From assembly GCF_029968095.1 (NCBI RefSeq), contig NZ_JASCIR010000018.1:62001-126000 (forward strand): DNA of 64,000 nucleotides, given 5' to 3'. Made by a program: the position numbers and the translations under genes. Positions 19,779 through 30,523 of the stretch are shown here, in pieces (the stretch's first letter is position 1; every line of letters starts with the position of its first letter). The notes under the pieces are model-generated. The model searched no databases, was not told where the DNA came from, and saw nothing but the letters and a program-made list of their open reading frames with translations. The DNA comes from Streptomyces solicavernae (GTDB lineage: Bacteria; Actinomycetota; Actinomycetes; Streptomycetales; Streptomycetaceae).

Positions 19779-20762
19779 ATGGCCAGGAAACCCGTAAACG
19801 ACAATCCGCTCGCCCCCGTCACGATCGCCGTGGGCCAGGAGGACCTGCTGCTCGACCGTGCCGTGCAGCAGGTGGTGGCCGCCGCCCGGGCCGCCGACTC
19901 CGACACGGACGTGCGTGACCTCACGCCCGACCAGCTCCAGCCGGGCACGCTCGCGGAGTTGACCAGCCCGTCGCTGTTCGCCGAGCGCAAGGTCGTGGTC
20001 GTACGCAATGCGCAGGACCTCTCGGCGGACACGGTCAAGGACGTGAAGGCGTACTTCGGGTCGCCGGTCGAGGAGATCACCCTCGTCCTGCTGCACGCCG
20101 GAGCGGCGAAGGGCAAGGGCCTGCTCGACGCCGCGCGCAAGGCGGGCGCCCGCGAGGTGGCCTGCCCCAAGATGACGAAGCCGGCGGACCGGCTCGCGTT
20201 CGTACGGGCCGAGTTCCGCACCATCGGCCGGTCCGCGACGCCGGAGGCATGCCAGGCGCTGGTCGACGCGATCGGCAGCGACCTGCGGGAGCTGGCCGCG
20301 GCGGTGACGCAGCTGGCGGCGGATGTCGAGGGGACGATCGACGAGGCGGTGGTCGGCCGGTACTACACGGGTCGGGCCGAGGCCTCCAGCTTCACGGTCG
20401 CCGACCGGGCCGTGGAGGGCCGGGCGGCCGAGGCGCTGGAGGCGTTGCGCTGGTCGCTCGCGACCGGGGTGGCGCCCGTGTTGATCACCAGTGCGCTGGC
20501 TCAGGGGGTGCGGGCGATCGGCAAGCTGTCCTCCGCGCGCGGCGGTCGCCCCGCGGACCTGGCCCGTGAACTCGGTATGCCGCCCTGGAAGATCGACCGC
20601 GTACGGCAGCAGATGCGGGGCTGGACGCCGGACGGGGTCGCGGCGGCGCTGCGGGCGGTCGCGGAGGCGGACGCGGGGGTGAAGGGCGGGGGGGACGATC
20701 CCGAGTACGCGTTGGAGAAGGCGGTCGTCACGATCGCTCGGGCGGCGCGGGCGCGTCAGTGA
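19779..20762 (+). CDS. holA: DNA polymerase III delta subunit
   Basis: 327 residues, normal for HolA. APVTIAVGQEDLLLDRAVQQ at the N-terminus (the degenerate P-loop region), FAERKVVVVRNAQDLS, and the C-terminal LGMPPWKIDRVRQQ helix region are typical. Delta opens the beta sliding clamp within the clamp-loader complex. The ATG at 19779 is preferred over an in-frame GTG at 19761 because the promoter -10 ends only 8 bases upstream. The stop TGA is the start of a 14-bp tandem repeat. Confidence 0.95.
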   Translation: MARKPVNDNPLAPVTIAVGQEDLLLDRAVQQVVAAARAADSDTDVRDLTPDQLQPGTLAELTSPSLFAERKVVVVRNAQDLSADTVKDVKAYFGSPVEEITLVLLHAGAAKGKGLLDAARKAGAREVACPKMTKPADRLAFVRAEFRTIGRSATPEACQALVDAIGSDLRELAAAVTQLAADVEGTIDEAVVGRYYTGRAEASSFTVADRAVEGRAAEALEALRWSLATGVAPVLITSALAQGVRAIGKLSSARGGRPADLARELGMPPWKIDRVRQQMRGWTPDGVAAALRAVAEADAGVKGGGDDPEYALEKAVVTIARAARARQ

Positions 20763-20816
20763 GGTGCGAGGTGTGAGGTGCGAGGTGTGAGGTGCGAGGT
20801 GTGAGGTGTGAGGTGC
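20761..20816. repeat. 14-bp tandem repeat anchored on the holA stop codon
   Basis: GAGGTGCGAGGTGT is repeated at 20761, 20775 and 20789 without change, with a degenerate fourth copy at 20803. Each junction recreates TGA; with a 14-bp period the stops fall in all three frames. Confidence 0.9.
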
Positions 20817-21017
20817 TGCGTAATGCGGGGGTAGGTGGTGCGTGGTGCTGCGGGGGCGCCTGCGGCGGGCTTTCTCCCCGCCCCGCCCCTTCCCGTAACT
20901 GGGGGCAAGCCCCAGACCCCCGATCGCCCCGAACGGGCTCGTCCTCAAACGCCGGACGGGCTGAAGGGGCCGGGCGGAAGGAAGCCGCAGGACGGTCCGG
21001 GCTGAAGGACCCACGCC
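20817..21017. other. Gene-free region with copies of dispersed intergenic repeats
   Basis: It contains TTCTCCCCGCCCCGCCCCTT and four more bases (20872-20895), also found at 58975-58998. It also contains a 29-bp element with core CCTCAAACGCCGGACGGGCT (20935-20963), identical at 47426-47454. No gene is seen. Confidence 0.7.
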
Positions 21018-21061
21018 AAAAACCCCGCCGACCGCCCTGGGGAAGGGCGTTCAACGGGGTT
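21018..21061 (-). terminator. Intrinsic terminator of rpsT
   Basis: Read on the minus strand: AACCCCG...CGCCCT pairs with AGGGCG...CGGGGTT and is followed by TTTTT (21022-21018). A further 10-bp inverted repeat (GGATCCGCAC, 21078-21087 with 21110-21119) lies between it and the rpsT stop. Confidence 0.88.
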
Positions 21062-21184
21062 CCGGTTGAAGCTGAATGGATCCGCACCCGCGTGGCGAAC
21101 GCAGGCCGCGTGCGGATCCGGGGTGCCGGGCGGGAGCGGATGAGAGGGCCCGCTCGGGGTCCGTCCCGGCGATCAAATCAAGTG

Positions 21185-21451
21185 TCAGCCCTGAAGGGCG
21201 GCGACCTTGGTGGCAAGCGCCGACTTCTTGTTGGCGGCGTTGTTCTTGTGGAGGACGCCCTTCGAGACGGCCTTGTCCAGCTTGCGGTTGGCGTCGCGCA
21301 GGGCCGCGGTGGCCTTCTCGACGTCACCCGCGGCGGCAGCCTCACGGGTCTTGCGGATCGCGGTCCTGAGCGACGACTTGACGGCCTTGTTGCGCAGGCG
21401 CGCCTTCTCGTTGGTCTTGTTCCGCTTGATCTGGGACTTGATGTTCGCCAC
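21185..21451 (-). CDS. rpsT: 30S ribosomal protein S20
   Basis: 88 residues, normal S20 length. ANIKSQIKRNKTNEKARLRN and the Lys/Arg/Ala-rich helical remainder are typical. It binds 16S rRNA near the 5' domain. The start is GTG at 21451 with AAGG 7 bases upstream. It is transcribed alone and divergent from lepA, and is closed by the terminator at 21018-21061. Confidence 0.98.
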   Translation of the reverse strand: MANIKSQIKRNKTNEKARLRNKAVKSSLRTAIRKTREAAAAGDVEKATAALRDANRKLDKAVSKGVLHKNNAANKKSALATKVAALQG

Positions 21452-21699
21452 GAAAGAGCCTTTTCAGGTTCGATGATTCTTTACGGCGGCCACCCGGCGA
21501 CCGGGAGACCGGACCGGGAGACCGAGGGAGTGCCTCGTACGCTGAGAGGGCACGCGAGACACAGCTGACCAGGCTACCAGCGCCCCTCCCGGCGGCCCAA
21601 ACCGAGCCTTCCTCGCCGCTCATGGGACGATGGAGGCTACGTACCGATCCGCCCCGTGGCTGCAGAGAGCTGCAGACGTCTCAAGAATCAGGACCCTGC

Positions 21700-23565
21700 G
21701 TGCCCGCGACCCCTACGAATGTGCCTCAGCCGAGCCGTACCGACCCGGCGCTGATCCGCAATTTCTGCATCATCGCGCACATCGACCACGGCAAGTCCAC
21801 TCTCGCCGACCGGATGCTCCAGCTGACCGGTGTGGTCGAGCAGCGGCAGATGCGCGCTCAGTACCTCGACCGGATGGACATCGAGCGCGAGCGCGGCATC
21901 ACCATCAAGTCCCAGGCGGTCCGCCTGCCCTGGGCGCCCACCGAGGGTGAGGGTCAGGGCAAGACCCACATCCTGAACATGATCGACACCCCGGGCCACG
22001 TGGACTTCACGTACGAAGTCTCGCGTTCGCTCGCCGCCTGCGAGGGGACGATTCTGCTCGTCGACGCCGCCCAGGGCATCGAGGCGCAGACGCTCGCCAA
22101 CCTGTATCTGGCGATGGAGAACGACCTCCAGATCATCCCCGTCCTCAACAAGATCGACCTCCCGGCCGCCCAGCCGGAGAAGTTCTCGGAGGAGCTCGCC
22201 AACCTCGTCGGCTGCGAGCCCGACGACGTCCTCAAGGTCTCCGCCAAGACCGGCCTGGGCGTGGAGGCGCTGCTCGACCGGGTCGTCCGGGACATCCCCG
22301 GCCCGGTGGGCGTCAAGGACGCCCCCGCCCGCGCGATGATCTTCGACTCGGTCTATGACTCGTACCGCGGCGTCGTCACGTACGTCAGGGTCGTGGACGG
22401 GCAGCTCAACAAGCGTGAGCGGATCCGGATGATGTCCACGGGCGCGACGCACGAGCTTCTTGAGATCGGGACCAACTCGCCGGAGATGCTGCCGGCCGAC
22501 GGCATCGGCGTCGGTGAGGTGGGCTATCTGATCACCGGTGTGAAGGACGTCCGGCAGTCCAAGGTGGGTGACACGATCACCCAGCAGCACAAGGGCGCCG
22601 AGGAGCCCCTCGGCGGGTACAAGGACCCGAAGCCGATGGTGTTCTCCGGGCTCTACCCGCTGGACGGCTCGGAGTACCCGGACCTGCGCGAGGCCCTGGA
22701 CAAGCTGCAGCTGAACGACGCCGCCCTCGTCTACGAGCCGGAGACCTCGGCCGCGCTCGGCTTCGGCTTCCGCGTCGGCTTCCTCGGCCTGCTGCACCTG
22801 GACGTGATCCGGGAGCGCCTGGAGCGCGAGTTCGGGCTCGACCTGATCGCCACCGCCCCCAACGTGGTCTACCGCGTGATCATGGAGGACGGCACCGAGC
22901 ACCAGGTCACCAACCCGAGCGAGTTCCCCGAGGGCAAGATCGGCGAGGTCTTCGAGCCGGTCGTACGGGCCACGATCCTCGCGCCGTCCGAGTTCATCGG
23001 TTCGATCATGGAGCTGTGCCAGGGCCGCCGCGGTGTGCTGCTCGGCATGGACTACCTCTCCGAGGACCGCGTCGAGATCCGGTACACGCTGCCGCTCGCG
23101 GAGATCGTCTTCGACTTCTTCGACCAGCTGAAGTCCAAGACCCGCGGCTACGCCTCGCTCGACTACGAGCCCACCGGCGAGCAGTCCGCGCAGCTCGTCA
23201 AGGTCGACATCCTGCTGCACGGCGACAAGGTCGACGCCTTCTCCGCCGTGACGCACAAGGACCAGGCGTACGCGTACGGCGTGCGGCTCGTCGCCAAGCT
23301 GCGGGAGCTGATCCCGAGGCAGGCGTTCGAGGTGCCCGTGCAGGCCGCCATCGGTTCGCGGGTCATCGCCCGCGAGACCATCCGCGCCATCCGCAAGGAC
23401 GTCCTCGCCAAGTGCTACGGCGGTGACATCTCCCGTAAGCGGAAGCTGCTTGAGAAGCAGAAGGAAGGCAAGAAGCGGATGAAGATGGTCGGCTCCGTCG
23501 AGGTGCCGCAGGAGGCCTTCATCGCCGTGCTCTCCAGCGACGAGGGCCAGTCGAAGAAGAAGTAA
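21700..23565 (+). CDS. lepA: Elongation factor 4 (ribosomal back-translocase LepA)
   Basis: 621 residues. GTPase motifs: AHIDHGKSTLADRML (P-loop), ERGITIKSQ (switch I), DTPGHVDF (G3), NKIDLP (G4). The LepA-specific C-terminal domain ends in KRKLLEKQKEGKKRMK. It acts on the ribosome in the cytoplasm. The GTG at 21700 with AGGA about 6 bases upstream is preferred; earlier starts in the frame run into non-conserved sequence. It is divergent from rpsT. The TAA stop lies within a 7-bp tandem repeat. Confidence 0.98.
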   Translation: MPATPTNVPQPSRTDPALIRNFCIIAHIDHGKSTLADRMLQLTGVVEQRQMRAQYLDRMDIERERGITIKSQAVRLPWAPTEGEGQGKTHILNMIDTPGHVDFTYEVSRSLAACEGTILLVDAAQGIEAQTLANLYLAMENDLQIIPVLNKIDLPAAQPEKFSEELANLVGCEPDDVLKVSAKTGLGVEALLDRVVRDIPGPVGVKDAPARAMIFDSVYDSYRGVVTYVRVVDGQLNKRERIRMMSTGATHELLEIGTNSPEMLPADGIGVGEVGYLITGVKDVRQSKVGDTITQQHKGAEEPLGGYKDPKPMVFSGLYPLDGSEYPDLREALDKLQLNDAALVYEPETSAALGFGFRVGFLGLLHLDVIRERLEREFGLDLIATAPNVVYRVIMEDGTEHQVTNPSEFPEGKIGEVFEPVVRATILAPSEFIGSIMELCQGRRGVLLGMDYLSEDRVEIRYTLPLAEIVFDFFDQLKSKTRGYASLDYEPTGEQSAQLVKVDILLHGDKVDAFSAVTHKDQAYAYGVRLVAKLRELIPRQAFEVPVQAAIGSRVIARETIRAIRKDVLAKCYGGDISRKRKLLEKQKEGKKRMKMVGSVEVPQEAFIAVLSSDEGQSKKK

Positions 23566-23586
23566 GAAGTAAGAAGTAAGAAGTAG
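23560..23586. repeat. 7-bp tandem repeat spanning the lepA stop codon
   Basis: AAGTAAG is repeated at 23560, 23567 and 23574, then AAGTAG. TAA at 23563, 23570 and 23577 and TAG at 23584 provide stops in all three frames. Confidence 0.92.
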
Positions 23587-23904
23587 CAGGCGTATCGAAG
23601 GCGAAGACGAAGCCGAAGGCGCATCTGCGGAAGCGGAAGCAGAGGCGGAAGCAGAAGCGGAAGCAGAGGCCGGAAGCAGAGGCGGAAGCAGGACCGGGGC
23701 CCGTCGCGCAGTCGCGCGGCGGGCCTTCGGCTTCGTTGAACGGGCCTTCGGCTCCGTTGAAAGTGAGAGGTCGCAGCCCCTTACGCGGCGGGCGCGGGCG
23801 CTCTACTCTGATCTCTGCTCGAAGGTTACTCGCTAGTTAAACAACCGCCCCCCAGCAGACGCACGCCAGCAGACGCAGCTACTGTCGCGGGCCCGGAGGA
23901 TGTC
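23587..23904. other. Repeat-rich gene-free region before the acyl-CoA ligase
   Basis: About 23625-23690 is an imperfect 12-bp repeat of GCGGAAGCAGAG. A hairpin follows at 23698-23725. TACTCT at 23812-23817 may be the -10 of the next gene, about 90 bases upstream. No gene is seen. Confidence 0.6.
23698..23725 (+). terminator. Probable lepA terminator hairpin
   Basis: GGCCCG-T-CGCGC pairs with GCGCG-G-CGGGCC over a four-base loop, with one internal mismatch. No long T run follows, as is common in streptomycetes. Confidence 0.6.
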
Positions 23905-25792
<1,888 letters not shown>

Positions 25793-25794
<2 letters not shown>

Positions 25795-25860
25795 GCGGCC
25801 TGCCGAGCTGAGCGGCCTGCCGAGCTGAGGGGCCTGCCGAGCTGAGGGGCCTGCCGAGCT
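25793..25860. repeat. 17-bp tandem repeat overlapping the acyl-CoA ligase stop codon
   Basis: GAGCGGCCTGCCGAGCT at 25793 and 25810, and GAGGGGCCTGCCGAGCT at 25827 and 25844. Each junction forms TGA (25792, 25809, 25826, 25843, 25860), giving stops in all frames. Confidence 0.93.
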
Positions 25861-25920
25861 GAGCACTGCGCGTCGGGCGCGGTTCCTGGAGACGATCCCA
25901 GGGCCGCGCCCGCGGGCGTT

Positions 25921-25992
25921 CCGGAACCGATTCCTCCGTACTGACCGGAACCGATTCCTCCGTACTGACCGGAACCGATTCCTCCGTACTGA
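25921..25992. repeat. Three perfect 24-bp direct repeats upstream of the phosphatase promoter
   Basis: The unit starts CCGGAACCGATTCC and ends TCCGTACTGA; copies at 25921, 25945 and 25969 are identical. TCCGTAC occurs a fourth time at 25998-26004 within CCGTACGG. The array ends 17 bases before a TTGACC -35 element. It could bind a regulator or form hairpins (GGAACC/GGTTCC). Confidence 0.9.
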
Positions 25993-26009
25993 ACTGCTCC
26001 GTACGGAAG

Positions 26010-26038
26010 TTGACCGTTTTCGAGCGCACGCGTACCAC
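26010..26038 (+). promoter_or_regulatory. Candidate promoter of the SpoIIE-type phosphatase
   Basis: TTGACC (26010-26015), a 17-base spacer, then TACCAC (26033-26038). The start codon is 118 bases downstream. Confidence 0.5.
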
Positions 26039-26155
26039 GGTTTGCGCCCTTGGCGGCCCAGTTCGGTAACTCGGTGCTTATGAGCGGGCTCTGTCTGTCA
26101 CTCTGGCGTGGCCGCCTGAGGCAGCACACCGCCCGAAACCGCTCAGGAGCTGCAC

Positions 26156-28252
26156 GTGGGGTCCATTCCAATGCAGCGGGAGACCGACTCGCATGCGTCG
26201 GAGTCCCGCCCGTCGCCTCCGCACGTCCCGTGGGAGGCCCACCCCTGCGCCCGTACCACCCTGCCCGGCACCTCCCTCGCCCCCGCCGCCGCCCGCCGCT
26301 TCGTCCGCTCCGCCCTCGCCGACTGGGCGGAGCCCGGCGCACGCGCCGACCCGGAGGAGAACGGTGAACACGCCTCCGCCCACGGCGTCACCGAGCGGCT
26401 GGCCGACGACGCGGCGGTCCTCGTCAGCGAGCTCGTCACCAACGCCGTGGTGCACGCAGGCACCGACGTCGAGGTGCTCTGCCGCCTGGAGTACGCGCAG
26501 GAGAACGACGAAGGGGAGGGCGCCGCGCTGCTCGTCGAGGTCACCGACCACCACCCCGCCCGCCCCGTGCACGGCGCGAGCACCGACGACCACGCCGGCG
26601 ACGGGCCGGAGTACGGCCGTGGCCTCCACCTCGTCGCCTCCCTCTCCGAGTCCTGGGGCATCACGTACCGCACCGGCAGCAAGACCGTCTGGGCCCGGCT
26701 TCCCGTGGACGGCGTCGACGTGGCGCGGGAGCTGGAGGTGTACGCCGGGGAACAGGCCGCCGAGCGCGGGCTGCGCGCCGCCGAACGCCTCGCCCCCGCG
26801 CCCGACTCCGCGCCCGACTCCGCGCCCGCCCACGACCGCACGCGCGACGACCGCACGCGCGACGACCGCACCCGCGACCCCGGCTCCTGGGACCACCGCG
26901 ACGCCGTGACCTTCCTCGCCGAGGCCTCCGACCTGCTCGCCGGGCAACTGGACGAGGACCTGGTCGCCGCCCTCGCCGGACAGCTGCTCGTCCCGCACCT
27001 CGCCGACTGGTGCGCGGTCTGGCTCGACGACGAGGGCGGCCGGCGCACAGCGCCCCCGGCCTCCGCACCCCGCCTCGCCCGCGTCTGGCACCGCAGCGAG
27101 AACCGCATCGAGGAGCTGCACCGCGTCCTGGAGAAGGAGCCGCCGCACCTGCACGGACCGCCGCACTCCGGCCCCGTCACCGTGCCCTGGCCCGCCGAGG
27201 GCCTCGCCGAGCCCACCGGCACCGCACTCGCCCACCGCCTTGTCGCGGGCGGCCGGGCCCTCGGCACGCTGCTCGTCGGCCGGGCCGGGCAGCAGCGGTT
27301 CCCCGACCAGGTCACCGGTCTGCTGCAGGACTTCAGCCGCCGCGTCGCCCTCGCCGTGGGCGCCGCCCGGCAGTACACCCGGCAGGCCACCATCAGCCGC
27401 GTCCTGCAGCGCGGCCTGCTGCCCAGCTCTGTCGCCGAGGTCCCCGGACTGCAGACCGCGCTCGTCTACGAACCCCGCGACAAGGGCCTCGCGGGCGGCG
27501 ACTTCTACGACGTGTTCCCCGCCGGCGACGGCCGCTGGTGCTTCGCCCTCGGCGACGTCTGCGGCAACGGCCCCGAGGCCGCCGTCGTCACCGGCCTCGC
27601 CCGCCCCTGGCTGCGGCTCCTCGCCCGCGAGGGGTACAGCGTCGGGGACGTCCTCACCCGCCTCAACCAGGCCCTCCTCGACGACGCGATGGAAGCCGCC
27701 GAGGCCGCCGCCCGCGCGGTCGCCGCGGCCGGGCTGCCCGGGCTGCCCGGACCGCCCGACCACGCTTCGCGTACGGGCGGGGCGCACGGCTCCCCGTACG
27801 CCGCACTGCCGCACACCGGCTCCCCCGACACCGCCTCGCCCAGCCGCTTCCTCTCTGTCCTGTACGGCGAGCTCGTCCCCACCGACGACGGCGTGCGCTG
27901 CACCGTGGCCTGCGCCGGGCACCCGCTCCCGCTCGTCCTCGACCCCGAGGGCGGCGTCCGGGCCGCCGCCGAGCCGCAGGTGATCCTCGGCGTCCTGGAC
28001 GACGCGGCATACACCGGCGAGACCTTCCTGCTGCGCCGCGGCGAGACCCTGCTGCTCGTCACCGACGGCGTCACCGAACGCCGCGACGGGCCGCGCCAGT
28101 TCGACGACGGCGACGGACTCGCCGCCGCGCTCGCCACCTGCACCGGCCTGAGCGCCCTGCACGTCGCGGAGCGCATCCGCCACCTCGTGCACGAGTTCTC
28201 CGCCGAGCCGCCGGACGACGACCTGGCGCTGCTTGTCCTGCAGGCCCAGTGA
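26156..28252 (+). CDS. SpoIIE-family serine phosphatase with N-terminal HATPase (anti-sigma-type) domain and GAF-like middle
   Basis: 698 residues. Residues ~25-190 are an RsbW-like ATPase domain (VLVSELVTNAVVHAG as N box, EYGRGLHLVASLSESWG as G box). The middle (~250-400) resembles a GAF sensor. From ~415 the PP2C/SpoIIE domain has LPSSVAEVPGLQTALVYEPR, GGDFYDVFP, LGDVCGNGPEAA and TDGVTERRD with the metal-binding Asp residues. Such proteins combine kinase-like and phosphatase-like activities toward anti-sigma antagonists. AGGAG is 6 bases before the GTG chosen. Short Thr-Arg-Asp-Asp repeats lie between the first two domains. Confidence 0.9.
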   Translation: MGSIPMQRETDSHASESRPSPPHVPWEAHPCARTTLPGTSLAPAAARRFVRSALADWAEPGARADPEENGEHASAHGVTERLADDAAVLVSELVTNAVVHAGTDVEVLCRLEYAQENDEGEGAALLVEVTDHHPARPVHGASTDDHAGDGPEYGRGLHLVASLSESWGITYRTGSKTVWARLPVDGVDVARELEVYAGEQAAERGLRAAERLAPAPDSAPDSAPAHDRTRDDRTRDDRTRDPGSWDHRDAVTFLAEASDLLAGQLDEDLVAALAGQLLVPHLADWCAVWLDDEGGRRTAPPASAPRLARVWHRSENRIEELHRVLEKEPPHLHGPPHSGPVTVPWPAEGLAEPTGTALAHRLVAGGRALGTLLVGRAGQQRFPDQVTGLLQDFSRRVALAVGAARQYTRQATISRVLQRGLLPSSVAEVPGLQTALVYEPRDKGLAGGDFYDVFPAGDGRWCFALGDVCGNGPEAAVVTGLARPWLRLLAREGYSVGDVLTRLNQALLDDAMEAAEAAARAVAAAGLPGLPGPPDHASRTGGAHGSPYAALPHTGSPDTASPSRFLSVLYGELVPTDDGVRCTVACAGHPLPLVLDPEGGVRAAAEPQVILGVLDDAAYTGETFLLRRGETLLLVTDGVTERRDGPRQFDDGDGLAAALATCTGLSALHVAERIRHLVHEFSAEPPDDDLALLVLQAQ

Positions 28253-28265
28253 GCCCCGGTCGGAG

Positions 28266-28274
28266 TTATCCACA
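28266..28274 (+). promoter_or_regulatory. DnaA-box-like TTATCCACA before hemW
   Basis: An exact TTATCCACA, 42 bases before the hemW start, preceded by GGAG as in the copy at 13730. Confidence 0.35.
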
Positions 28275-28315
28275 GGCGGCCCGGCCTTCGGCGGCGGTAC
28301 GGGACAATGGACCCC

Positions 28316-29548
28316 ATGCCCTCCGTACTCCCCGATGGTGAGCCCGTCCCCTTCGACGGGGCGCTGCCCGCGCACGCCCTGGCCGACGCAGCCGCCCGCC
28401 CCCTCGGGTTCTACCTGCACGTTCCCTACTGCGCGACCCGCTGCGGCTACTGCGACTTCAACACCTACACCGCGAGCGAGCTGCGCGGCCCCGAGGGCGC
28501 CCTGGCCTCCCGGGACAACTACGCGGACCACCTGATCGAGGAGATCCGCCTCGCCCGCAAGGTCCTCGGCGACGACCCGCGCCCGGTCCGCACGGTCTTC
28601 GTCGGCGGCGGCACGCCCACGCTGCTGCCCGCGGCCGATCTCGTACGGGCCCTCGGCGCCCTGCGCACGGAGTTCGGGCTGGCCCCCGACGCCGAGGTCA
28701 CGACCGAGGCCAACCCGGAGTCCGTGGATCCGGCGTACCTCGCCGAGCTGCGCGAGGGCGGATTCAACCGGATCTCGTTCGGCATGCAGAGCGCCCGGCA
28801 GCACGTCCTGAAGGTCCTCGACCGCACGCACACCCCCGGCCGCCCCGAGGCCTGCGTCGCCGAGGCCCGCGCGGCCGGCTTCGGCCATGTCAACCTCGAC
28901 CTGATCTACGGCACCCCCGGCGAGTCCGACGAGGACTGGCGGGCCACCCTCGACGCGGCCATCGGCGCCGGGCCCGACCACGTCTCGGCGTACGCCCTGA
29001 TCGTCGAGGAGGGCACGCAGCTCGCGCGGCGGATCCGGCGCGGCGAGGTCCCGATGACCGACGACGACGTGCACGCCGACCGCTATCTCATCGCCGACGA
29101 GCTCCTCGCCGGGGCGGGCTTCTCCTGGTACGAGGTGTCCAACTGGGCCACCACGGACGCGGGGCGCTGCCTGCACAACGAGCTGTACTGGCGGGGCGCG
29201 GACTGGTGGGGCGCGGGCCCCGGCGCGCACTCGCACGTGGGGGGCGTGCGGTGGTGGAACGTCAAGCATCCGGGCGCGTATGCGCAGGCGCTGGGTGCCG
29301 GGCGCTCGCCCGGTGCCGGGCGGGAGCTGTTGTCCTCGGAGGACCGGCGGGTCGAGCGGGTGCTGCTTGAGCTGCGGCTGCGGGAGGGGGTGCCGTTGTC
29401 GCTGCTCCGTCCGGACGGGCTTGCGGCGTCTCGCCGGGCGCGGGAGGACGGCCTGCTGGCCCCCGGTCCGTACGAGCAGGGACGTGCGGTTCTCACGTTG
29501 CGGGGGCGGTTGCTGGCGGACGGGGTGGTGCGGGACCTGGTCGACTGA
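28316..29548 (+). CDS. hemW: Radical SAM family haem chaperone HemW
   Basis: 410 residues. CATRCGYCDF near residue 35 gives the CxxxCxxC radical SAM cluster site followed by the HemW-typical Phe; FVGGGTPTLLP and the C-terminal HemW domain follow. HemW proteins bind haem and S-adenosylmethionine and deliver haem to respiratory enzymes; they were formerly misnamed HemN. The ATG at 28316 is preferred because GACAAT lies 7 bases upstream, giving a leaderless start as in era; the ATG at 28307 overlaps that hexamer. Confidence 0.93.
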   Translation: MPSVLPDGEPVPFDGALPAHALADAAARPLGFYLHVPYCATRCGYCDFNTYTASELRGPEGALASRDNYADHLIEEIRLARKVLGDDPRPVRTVFVGGGTPTLLPAADLVRALGALRTEFGLAPDAEVTTEANPESVDPAYLAELREGGFNRISFGMQSARQHVLKVLDRTHTPGRPEACVAEARAAGFGHVNLDLIYGTPGESDEDWRATLDAAIGAGPDHVSAYALIVEEGTQLARRIRRGEVPMTDDDVHADRYLIADELLAGAGFSWYEVSNWATTDAGRCLHNELYWRGADWWGAGPGAHSHVGGVRWWNVKHPGAYAQALGAGRSPGAGRELLSSEDRRVERVLLELRLREGVPLSLLRPDGLAASRRAREDGLLAPGPYEQGRAVLTLRGRLLADGVVRDLVD

Positions 29549-29593
29549 GGCGGATTTCTCCCCTGCCGCCCAGGCATTCGGCTGTCGCGCCGT

Positions 29594-29624
29594 CGTGGCT
29601 GGTCGCGCAGTTCCCCGCGCCCCT
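29594..29624. repeat. Dispersed intergenic repeat, copy 1 (31 bp)
   Basis: The core GGTCGCGCAGTTCCCCGCGC and flanks are identical at 39366-39396, both in gene-poor gaps. It contains the inverted element GGGGC/GCCCC with the following bases. Confidence 0.85.
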
Positions 29625-30489
29625 ATCGGGGCACCGTCACAAAGTCGATCAACTCCTCCACCCGTCCCAGGAGTTCCGGCTCCAAGTCCCGGTAGGAGTT
29701 GACCCGCCCCAGAATCGCCTGCCACACCGCCCCCGTGTTGGACGACGGCCAGCCCAGCGCCTCGCACACCCCCGTCTTCCAGTCCCGCCCCCGGGGCACG
29801 CGGGGCCACCTTGCGATGCCGAGCGCGGACGGCTTCACGGCCTCCCAGATGTCGATGTACGGGTGCCCCACCACCAGCGCGTGCTCGCTGCTCACCGACG
29901 CCGCGATGCGGGACTCCTTCGAGCCGGGCACCAGGTGGTCCACCAGAACGCCGAGGCGGGCGTCCGCGTCCGGGGCGAACCCGGCGACGACCGAGGGGAG
30001 GTCGTCGACGCCCTCCAGGTACTCCACGACCACGCCCTCGACGCGCAGGTCGTCGCCCCACACCTTCTCGACCAGCTCGGCGTCGTGCCGCCCCTCCACG
30101 TAGATCCGGCCGGCCCGCGCGACCCGGGCCCGAGCGCCGGGGACGGCGACCGAACCGGAGGCGGTACGGGTGGGGCGTACCGGAGCGGACGCGGCGGGGC
30201 GGACGAGGGTGACGACGCGGCCCTCCAGGAGGAAACCGCGCGGTTCGAGCGGGAAGACGCGGTGCTTGCCGAAGCGGTCCTCCAGGGTCACGGTGCCCGC
30301 CTCGCAGCCGGTCACCGCACCGCAGAACCCGGTCGACACCTCCTCCACGACCAGATCGCGTTCGGCCGCCACCTCCGGGACCGGCTTCGGCTTCTTCCAC
30401 GGGGGCGTCAGATCGGGGCTGTACACACGGCGCTGCGGGCCCGAAGGGCCCTCGTCGGAGGGGCGGTGGCGGGAGACGGGTGGGCGCAT
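29623..30489 (-). CDS. DUF3097 family protein
   Basis: 288 residues. YSPDLTPPWKKPKPVPEV near the N-terminus, YVEGRHDAELVEKVWGDDLR and LGVLVDHLVPGSKES are the blocks that define this actinobacterial family; the latter two resemble a Toprim fold with an acidic pocket, suggesting nucleic-acid chemistry, but no function is established. The ATG at 30489 has TATCGT 7 bases upstream (leaderless). The MBL hydrolase gene ends 34 bases upstream on the same strand. Confidence 0.9.
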   Translation of the reverse strand: MRPPVSRHRPSDEGPSGPQRRVYSPDLTPPWKKPKPVPEVAAERDLVVEEVSTGFCGAVTGCEAGTVTLEDRFGKHRVFPLEPRGFLLEGRVVTLVRPAASAPVRPTRTASGSVAVPGARARVARAGRIYVEGRHDAELVEKVWGDDLRVEGVVVEYLEGVDDLPSVVAGFAPDADARLGVLVDHLVPGSKESRIAASVSSEHALVVGHPYIDIWEAVKPSALGIARWPRVPRGRDWKTGVCEALGWPSSNTGAVWQAILGRVNSYRDLEPELLGRVEELIDFVTVPR

Positions 30490-30523
30490 TCGGCCGACGA
30501 TAAGAGAAGCCTCCCGGCCGGGG

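Noticed and set aside
20763..20900. Short gene encoded by the GAGGTG repeat region
   Set aside because: Repetitive translation, no conserved start or ribosome site.
25921..25992. Possible CRISPR array
   Set aside because: The 24-bp repeats are contiguous, with no spacers, and no cas genes are present.
26078..30400. Very long open frame on the minus strand opposite the phosphatase and hemW genes
   Set aside because: High-GC shadow frame: no domains, biased toward Gly/Ala/Arg/Val, and it crosses several real genes.
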